From NCBI RefSeq assembly GCF_004136015.1, contig NZ_CP024866.1, positions 5,515,768 through 5,579,767 of the forward strand: a stretch of DNA of 64,000 nt, written 5' to 3'. Below are positions 59,301-64,000 of this stretch, piece by piece. How positions within the stretch are numbered: position 1 is the first letter of the stretch; every line of letters starts with the position of its first letter. The notes below the pieces were generated by a model. That model was not told the origin of the DNA and made no database searches. It saw only the letters and a list, made by a program, of their open reading frames with translations. The translations under genes were made by a program, and so were the position numbers. The DNA comes from Pseudomonas sp. ACM7 (lineage in GTDB: Bacteria > Pseudomonadota > Gammaproteobacteria > Pseudomonadales > Pseudomonadaceae).

Positions 59301-59345
59301 CTGGCGTCCGAGCCGGGAAATAACGTCCAATCTCAGGGATTCCAT
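56325..59345 (-). CDS. membrane-bound GGDEF-EAL cyclic-di-GMP enzyme
   Basis: 1006 residues. Helix about 24-46, periplasmic helical sensor about 50-280, second helix about 280-300, HAMP about 300-355, GAF about 385-530, GGDEF about 550-705, EAL about 720-970. The cyclase motif RLGGDEF is intact and preceded at the right distance by an RRTD inhibitory site. The EAL domain keeps VEALIRW, MSVNISARQF, ELTES, DDFGTGYSS, KIDQSF and EGVE, so both activities are plausible. The start overlaps by 13 bases the 3' end of a periplasmic binding protein gene, which suggests that this protein feeds its signal into the enzyme. Confidence 0.93.
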   Translation of the reverse strand: MESLRLDVISRLGRQLLPQSLRAQFTLAFLTLALLILASGATAVYALRTSNSATRHLTDERLVRMQDGQDMLQRTLLIERQTDQLLTTRSPDTLRSSYAATVEQLEALDQLVQQLTAANSGVAILDMHQSSQMFRNTANIVAQLRESLLQTEVTFEQTMEDHTTRLTAPQTRASLELAMLLFDLPQAVDSDAVQRLQIRYERLSRTAGKLPDADVETPDLFSLRLRLINQHSVIRRFNEELKNEAGVLVAVARAQSSAYTEDYREALQRLVEASNRSQQWVLIMLGVSLVFAWFVTRVFMGRHVLVRLNEISRQLRQEHTDKTHLMMAEHGKDEIGNMARAVNQFLEDRLQLEKRTVQLSIATERLALQNSRLEQEAVIRAGQRHVLELIARSTELAEVLDSLAHLVESQLKGMMVSILVLDEDGKHLLHGAAPSLPKAYNQLIDGIAIGPNVGSCGTAVYRREPVIVTDIELDPLWEEYRSAAAPYGFRACWSTPILSHERKVLGTFALYSNTVRSPSSAETRLIDMATPLAGIAIERQLTEKRIRYMGDHDALTGLPNRTLLEDRLKQAILYAQRYSRLVTVVFLDLDKFKLVNDSLGHSAGDELLKTVAQRMLECVRRTDTVVRLGGDEFVIILFDQPSDLDGVTPALHKIQEAILRPIQLSGHTLHVTCSMGLATYPADGSDTDTLLSNADAAMYRAKELGRNSYQFYTSEMNNKVQGKLAMQDGLRNALNHDEFLLLYQPQVDLQSGQIIGVEALIRWRHPELGIVSPIKFIPQAEETGLIVPIGDWVVHTACRQNKAWQDAGWPPITMSVNISARQFIERDLIDRVRHALQETGLDPMYLELELTESLIMQDLQQAISKMKELQSMGISLSIDDFGTGYSSLAALKSFPIARLKIDQSFVRDLPDNENDKAIATAVISLGHKLNLKVIAEGVETEEQQTFLRENGCDEIQGHFFSKAVSAEEISVLLRTPRLPQPSRIASPDSVRRKRDVKRPRSPMPGH

Positions 59346-60535
59346 TGGTGGCGATAGATGTCTCGATAGCCATTGTCAGGGTCGTACTGGAATTTCTTCC
59401 CGCCGTCGAAGGCGATATTGTCGGCATTGACCAGGTGAATCGGCGCGACGAAGCCGCTCACCGGCTGACCTGCAAACAGCCGGTTCAATTCATCCATCAC
59501 TTGCCAGCCATGCAGGTTGAGCGGCTCGGCCACGGTGACGGTCTGGTAGGTTTTTGCCTGTATGCGCAAGAAAGCCGAAGCGCTGCCATCACCGGCAGAC
59601 AACAGACTGATGCCGTCGCTGGGTATTGCGGCGTTGGTCAATGAGGCGATCGAGTAGTCGAAATAGATATCGTTGATGGCCAGCGTGTGGGTCCAGCGCT
59701 TGCCATAGCGCTGAAGCAGCTCCTTGGTGATCGCCGGCATCTTCTCGCCACTTTCGGAGATCGCGACATCGCGCACTTCCAGCAACGTACATTCCCGACA
59801 GGCCCGAATGACGTTTTCCATGGCCTTGGCTTTCGCCATGGCGATGCTGTACTTGGAGTCGGTGAGGATGACCACGCCGGCCTGTCCGTTTGACTGTGCC
59901 ACTGCCGCCATGGCCGTGAGGCGAGCCACTTCGAGCGGGTCGGTCGTGACGTTCATGGCCACCGGCGTGCCGTCAATCGGCCCGGGTCGTGCCCCGGCGT
60001 GCCAGCCAACCACTGGCACATCCCTGTTGGCGAAGAGGGTCAGCGCCGTATTGTTCTCAAGGGCATCGGAGCCGCACAGAATGAGGCCGTCGGGTTTCGC
60101 TGCCAGGGCATCGGAAAAGGCCTTGGCGCGCCCGGCCGATGATCCCGCGCCATCGAATATCTTCAGCGTCCAGCCCATCGCCTTGGCTGCCTCGCGAGCG
60201 CCCTGCGCGACACCGACAATTCCTCCGTTACGCAAATCTTCTGCGACAAAGGCGATGCTCTTGCCCCGCAGGGCTTGCGGGCCGGATTCAGGGCCGCTCC
60301 AGCGAACGGCTTCGAGGGTGGCCCTGGAAACGATTTCCTGCGCTTGAATCACCGTAACCGTGGCGTTTTCGACACCCGCGGCGGTTGGCAGGTTCTGGCC
60401 GAATCCGGGAGTTGCCGTGAAAAGACAGAAAGCCGTAATTGAAGCCATCCAGGGTAGCCCGGACCTGATCAGACAGGTTCGATCACCGGATGTGATGCCG
60501 GGTCTGGAGCCGATGGCGCGATCATGGTCTGGCAT
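59333..60535 (-). CDS. periplasmic sugar-type binding protein paired with the GGDEF-EAL gene
   Basis: 400 residues. The signal sequence ends near GFGQ. The fold is of the LacI/ribose-binding class: GKSIAFVAEDLRNGGIVGVA, PDGLILCGSDALENN, VVGWHAGARPGPIDGTPVAM and TLAINDIYFDYSIASL. No ABC permease or ATPase is nearby, so uptake is unlikely and a sensory role is inferred. I start at 60535, where AAGGGAC precedes ATG; the frame is open to 60568. Confidence 0.84.
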   Translation of the reverse strand: MPDHDRAIGSRPGITSGDRTCLIRSGLPWMASITAFCLFTATPGFGQNLPTAAGVENATVTVIQAQEIVSRATLEAVRWSGPESGPQALRGKSIAFVAEDLRNGGIVGVAQGAREAAKAMGWTLKIFDGAGSSAGRAKAFSDALAAKPDGLILCGSDALENNTALTLFANRDVPVVGWHAGARPGPIDGTPVAMNVTTDPLEVARLTAMAAVAQSNGQAGVVILTDSKYSIAMAKAKAMENVIRACRECTLLEVRDVAISESGEKMPAITKELLQRYGKRWTHTLAINDIYFDYSIASLTNAAIPSDGISLLSAGDGSASAFLRIQAKTYQTVTVAEPLNLHGWQVMDELNRLFAGQPVSGFVAPIHLVNADNIAFDGGKKFQYDPDNGYRDIYRHQWNP

Positions 60536-61000
60536 GGCGTCCCTTTTTGCCAAGAGTGCAGCGTTCACTGTCCGAAAGGATAGTCGGTTCTGCTGTCATC
60601 AGGTCTTTTGTGGGTAATGTGCGCGAACTTTAGTCCTGAACATTCAGGAAATGGGGCAGGGTCCATGGCACAAAACAAGGGACGAAGGCCGATTGCATCG
60701 TTGACTACATTGAGTGGTTTTACAAGGCTTCGACTTTGCATATACACCAGGTAAAAAAACGACAGCCAAAACGCGATCCGTAGCAGCTGGCGAAGCCTGC
60801 GTTCGGCTGCGCAGCCGTCGTAAAACCTGAGTTTGCGGTCTTCCTGAAACACCGTATCGTCTGATTTCACGACTGCTTCGCAGTCGAACGCAGGCTTCGC
60901 CAGCTGCTACGGATTGTTTCGTTCCTTAACTGATTGGCATTACGGCTTCGGCCTTTTTTTTCGTTCCGGCACCCCCCTGAACTCAAGCACACCCACGCCT
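60536..61000. other. gap between the binding protein and the hydro-lyase
   Basis: About 465 bases. Apart from the REP-like inverted pair described separately I see no gene. A minus-strand open frame from 60870 to 60565 runs through one REP arm and has no family similarity. Confidence 0.5.
60776..60914. repeat. REP-like inverted pair
   Basis: Left arm ATCCGTAGCAGCTGGCGAAG continues to about 60826; the right arm (60868-60914) is its inverse, ending in CTTCGCCAGCTGCTACGGAT. Each arm also contains an internal palindrome (GGCTGCGCAGCC left, CTGCTTCGCAG right). The arrangement is that of Pseudomonas REP doublets mobilised by REP-associated transposases. The pair lies between two leftward genes. 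Confidence 0.82.
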
Positions 61001-61807
61001 TTACAAAGCACTGTTGTACAAATCCGTCACCAGCATGCACCCGGGGGCATGGGTGATGCACAGTGGCGGGCGTGAGGCCTGCACCACCGATTGAGGTGTC
61101 ACACCGCAGGCCCAGAACACCGGTATTTCATCAGCTTCTATGGGGACGGCATCGCCGTAGTTCGGGGTGTTGAGCGCGCGGATGCCGATCAGCGACGGAT
61201 CACCGATGTGCACGGGAGCGCCGTGGACGTTGGGCATGCGTGCGGTGATTTGAATGGCCTGGATGGCGGCAGCAGCTTTCATCGGCCGCATGCTCACCAC
61301 CAGCTTGCCACCGAGGCGAGCGGTGGGGCGCGTGTCGATGTTGGTCTGGTACATGGAGACATTACGCCCCAGATCGATGTGCTTGAGGGGGATGCCGGCA
61401 TCCAGCAGCGGTTGTTCGAAGGAGAACGAGCAGCCAATGGCGAAGGCCACCAGGTCATCCTGCCAAAGGTGCTCGATATCCAGCGGTTCATCGCTCAGTT
61501 CGCCATGGCGATAGACCCTGTAGCGGGGCACGTCGTGGCGAATATCAATGGCTGTCCCGAGATTGCGAAAGTACGGATCGCCTGGCTCGGTAATGTCGAG
61601 CAACGGGCAGGCCTGACGATTGAGGGTGCAATACCTGAGGAATTCATTGGCCCAATCACTGGGCAAAATCACGATATTGGCTTGCACCCGGCCTTGGCCA
61701 AGGCCGCTGGTGTGACCCTGATAGTGCCCGGCGGCGATGCTTTGGCGCAGGGCGAGAGGGGTGCTGCGCTGCAGTTGTTCGAAGGACGGGGCGGGTTGAT
61801 TCATCAT
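61001..61807 (-). CDS. DUF1445 putative hydro-lyase (D-glutamate cyclase family)
   Basis: 268 residues. The family signature runs from [20 protein letters not shown] to [20 protein letters not shown], then [20 protein letters not shown] and [14 protein letters not shown]1445 proteins are annotated as hydro-lyases and include mammalian D-glutamate cyclase. I start at 61807, where GAG lies 8 bases before; the frame is open to 61888 without similarity. A LysR fragment lies immediately upstream, probably its former regulator. Confidence 0.86.
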   Translation of the reverse strand: MMNQPAPSFEQLQRSTPLALRQSIAAGHYQGHTSGLGQGRVQANIVILPSDWANEFLRYCTLNRQACPLLDITEPGDPYFRNLGTAIDIRHDVPRYRVYRHGELSDEPLDIEHLWQDDLVAFAIGCSFSFEQPLLDAGIPLKHIDLGRNVSMYQTNIDTRPTARLGGKLVVSMRPMKAAAAIQAIQITARMPNVHGAPVHIGDPSLIGIRALNTPNYGDAVPIEADEIPVFWACGVTPQSVVQASRPPLCITHAPGCMLVTDLYNSAL

Positions 61808-61895
61808 GGCATCTCGGCAGGTTCTTTGACCCTTTTTAGAAAACCACGGTGATGCCGTCCAACAAGGAATCTTGTTGCCCCCAGACAACTAAAAG

Positions 61896-62430
61896 TTATT
61901 CAGGGGGCAGTCGGCTGTCGAGGCCCGGCGCCGCCACCATGAGTAACGGACCCACATCCGCAGCGTATTGGCAGACCACCTGGCGGCTCATCTCGACAAT
62001 ATTCTCGATCAGCTCCAGCCCGACCCCGGCACGCCACGAGGCCACGACATCCAGTTGCGGCAAGCGGCTGCCGGGATCCAGCTGGATCAACTCGCCGCTG
62101 GCCAGGGGTTTGGCCACCAGTGCCGCCGGCAACGCACCGATACCGAAGCCGTCACGAATCAGCCGGGTCATGGCCGACACCGAGTTGACGCAACTGACGC
62201 GCGGTGCGCCGATGCCATGGGCGTGCAGCAGGTTGAGCACATCCTGATGCGGTCGTGAGTGTTTGACGAAGGTGATGATGCGCTCGCCGGCCATCTCGGC
62301 GAGCGAGGCATAAGGCCGGGCGTAGATCGAGTTGCTGGCGGCGATCCAGTGCATGGGATAGTGCGCCAGTTCAAGGTTGCGCACGCTTTCGTGGCGGATC
62401 AGGTCCGTCTGGAAAACGATGTCCAGTGTC
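61896..62430 (-). pseudogene. LysR-family regulator, C-terminal effector-domain fragment
   Basis: Minus strand from about 62430 reads LDIVFQTDLIRHESVRNLEL, HWIAASNSIYARPYASLAEM and DGFGIGALPAALVAKPLASG: the second half of a LysR effector-binding domain. The DNA-binding domain and first lobe are missing. Similarity stops exactly where an OprD fragment starts on the other strand. It is collinear with and 89 bases upstream of the DUF1445 gene, as expected for a former cognate regulator. Confidence 0.78.
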
Positions 62431-63283
62431 CAACAGCACCCTGAAGTTCGGGACGTTGCAGATCAAGGACCCGGTGGTGAATTCCAACGATACCCGCCTG
62501 CTGCCCGGAACGTTCAAGGGCGGCCTGGTGAACGTGCAGGAAATCGATCGCTTGAAGCTCACTGCCGGTCAACTTACACAGATCAATTTTGTCGACTCCA
62601 CCGACTATCAGGACATGACCGCCAACCGCATTGGCGGGAAGAGTGACAAGTTTCAATTTGCCGGGGCCGACTATCAGTTCCTGCCGAACCTGACCGCGCA
62701 GTACCGCTACGGCCAGCTGGAAAACATCTACCAGCAAAATTACCTCGGGCTTGTGCACTTGCTGGACCTGGGCGCCGGCCAGTCGCTCAAGAGCGACGTA
62801 CGCTATGCGCGCAGCACCGAAGACGGCAACTTTCGAGATATCGATAACCAGGCCTTCGGTGCGATGTTCACCTATAGCCTGGGTGGCCATGCGTTGGGCT
62901 TTGGCTATCAGCGCATGAGCGGCGACGATCCGTTTCCGTATATCGGGCGCAGCGATCCGTACCTGGTCAACTTCGTGCAGATCGGTGACTTTGCCAACAT
63001 CGACGAACATTCCTGGCAGGCGCGTTACGACTACAACTTTGCCGCACTCGGTGTGCCGGGATTGACCTTCATGACGCGCTACATCTCTGGCGACAATGTG
63101 CAACGCACTGCGCCGGGTGAAGGCAAGGAATGGGAGCGCAACACCGATATCGCTTACGTGGTGCAGGACGGTTCGTTGAAAGGGCTCGGCCTCAAATGGC
63201 GTAACGCGTCAGCGCGCTCGAACTTCGGTAATGACCTGGATGAGAATCGCCTGATTGTCAGCTACACCGTGGCGCTGTGGTAG
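62426..63283 (+). pseudogene. OprD-family porin, C-terminal two-thirds
   Basis: Plus strand reads STLKFGTLQIKDPVVNSNDT, LPGTFKGGLVNVQEIDRL, FAGADYQFLPNLTAQYRYGQ, LGFGYQRMSGDDPFPYIG and ends in LIVSYTVALW with the aromatic C-terminal residue typical of outer-membrane barrels. About 285 residues remain of some 420; signal peptide and first strands are missing. The junction at about 62426 abuts the LysR fragment. Rightward transcription would need a new start. Confidence 0.82.
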
Positions 63284-63433
63284 ATGATTTTCAGGGAGCG
63301 GATATCGGCTTTGATATTCTATTTATGAATAAACAAATCAATATATATTCCTTTTAATATTGATTCGGGAGGTTCATTTTGAAGGCCTGCACATCCGTGC
63401 GGATGTATTCGACATCAGACAGGAAGCCTCATC

Positions 63434-63649
63434 ATGACCATCAAAGCGATCAACGTCCGCAACCAGTTCAAGGGTGTCATCAAGGAAATTGTGACAGGCG
63501 AAGTGGTCTCCGAAATCGATGTGCAAACCGCCTCCGGCATCGTCACCTCGGTGATTACCACCCGTTCAGTGCGCGATCTTGAATTGAAAGTGGGGAGCGA
63601 GGTGATTGCCTTCGTCAAATCCACCGAAGTCTCGATCGCCAAGCTCTGA
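63434..63649 (+). CDS. molybdate-binding TOBE-domain protein (Mop type)
   Basis: 71 residues, a single TOBE/Mop domain: RNQFKGVIKEIVTGEVVSEI, then GIVTSVITTRSVRDLELKVG and VIAFVKSTEVSIAKL. These cytosolic molbindins oligomerise and store molybdate or tungstate. AGGA lies upstream of ATG. The AT-rich stretch 63300-63360 ahead of it is the likely promoter. No molybdate transport genes adjoin. Confidence 0.88.
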   Translation: MTIKAINVRNQFKGVIKEIVTGEVVSEIDVQTASGIVTSVITTRSVRDLELKVGSEVIAFVKSTEVSIAKL

Positions 63650-63714
63650 AAGAGTGCCTATTCGTTACTCCTGCAGAACCCACAAAAAACGCCGCTCACT
63701 GAGCGCAATGCTGT

Positions 63715-64000
63715 TCACTTAAGCGGAGCAGCCTTGCGGTTAACCGGATACCGGGTTTTAGACATCTTCACCGCCCTAGGCCTCGCAGGCCTGGGGCGTT
63801 TTACTATGAAGAGCACACCAATGCTGCCGCGAAGCTCGTCCAGGCGTCTTGGCGTGTGTGAGGGCGAGACCGCTCCGGCCATGACCACTAGATGGCTGGC
63901 GATGTGCTGACAGGCAAACTTGAAACTCACCTCGCTGGGAGCCCGCTTATGAGCTACAGCCGCCTGACTGGCTTCTCGACGCACTACGTTATAAGCCAGT
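63715..64000 (-). mobile_element. IS4-type transposase, C-terminal part, running off the window
   Basis: Minus strand enters from the window edge reading LAYNVVRREASQAAVAHKRA, PSEVSFKFACQHIASHLVV and RPRAVKMSKTRYPVNRKAAP before a stop at 63715. The end with YNxxR and a basic PRxxK-x-x-x-YP tail is typical of IS4-family DDE transposases. The remainder lies beyond 64000, so completeness cannot be judged. The bases to about 63680 beyond the stop probably include the terminal repeat. Confidence 0.68.

Noticed and set aside
63772..63802. Strong hairpin followed by T residues, resembling a terminator
   Set aside because: The 12-base-pair stem lies inside the readable C-terminal coding part of the IS4-type transposase, so I do not call it a functional terminator of the Mop gene, although it might act as one.
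1..64000. CRISPR arrays, rRNA and tRNA genes
   Set aside because: No regularly spaced direct repeats and no cloverleaf or rRNA-like segments were seen when reading both strands by eye.

Overview
The window looks like a chromosomal stretch of a Pseudomonas, probably of the P. fluorescens or P. putida lineages. It is GC-rich by eye and carries a PtrA-like protein, CopRS, CioAB, an OprD-type porin, REP-like repeats and several Pseudomonas-typical DUF genes. No rRNA, tRNA or CRISPR array was seen. Family calls rest on motifs read in the translations, with no database search.

Region 1 (1-20.9 kb) is a copper/silver resistance island. A leftward operon encodes a DUF2933 membrane protein, a P1B ATPase and a CopZ chaperone, with a PtrA-like periplasmic protein beyond it under its own CopR box. 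CopRS runs divergently from this operon. A Met-rich periplasmic protein and a multicopper oxidase follow, then copCD, a decayed stretch (group II intron remnant, rearranged DUF5329 gene), a DedA/PAP2/LssY_C fusion, and a small Cys/Met-rich protein. The region ends with a tightly overlapping cusCBAF-type operon. Together these cover cytosolic chaperoning and export, periplasmic oxidation and binding, and transenvelope efflux.

Region 2 (20.9-26 kb) starts with a scar: truncated lysR, truncated ydiJ-like oxidoreductase and an IS1182-like remnant. It continues with an intact cyanide-insensitive bd-type oxidase, cioAB.

Region 3 (26-38 kb) holds a giant NdvB-type cyclic beta-glucan synthase. A small acidic protein follows, with a truncated group II intron placed just after its terminator. 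Next comes a run of gene fragments (oprD, aldehyde dehydrogenase, folD, ABC ATPase).

Region 4 (38-48.5 kb) contains a leftward operon of a COG4705 membrane protein, a lipoprotein and a QseBC-like two-component system. After it come an AraC/GlxA fragment, a secreted DNA/RNA non-specific nuclease, and a leftward operon for uptake and conversion of an unidentified amino-acid-like compound (TIM-barrel isomerase, non-heme iron oxygenase, PAAT-type ABC transporter, SDR).

Region 5 (48.9-54.7 kb) is a set of genes bracketed by TGTACA operators like those of LitR/CarH-type photoregulators. Several genes are damaged: a flavin oxidase with two frameshifts, an SDR with an internal stop, and a DUF1365/DUF2878 fusion. 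A DUF3455 gene beyond the operator has an aberrant tail.

Region 6 (55-64 kb) has a YedE-like transporter gene, a kinase fragment, and a GGDEF-EAL enzyme overlapping a periplasmic binding protein gene. It continues with a REP pair, a DUF1445 hydro-lyase, a second lysR|porin deletion scar, a molybdate-binding protein, and an IS4-type transposase running off the end. Overall the window is a mosaic of intact functional modules joined by scars of deletion, inversion and mobile-element decay.
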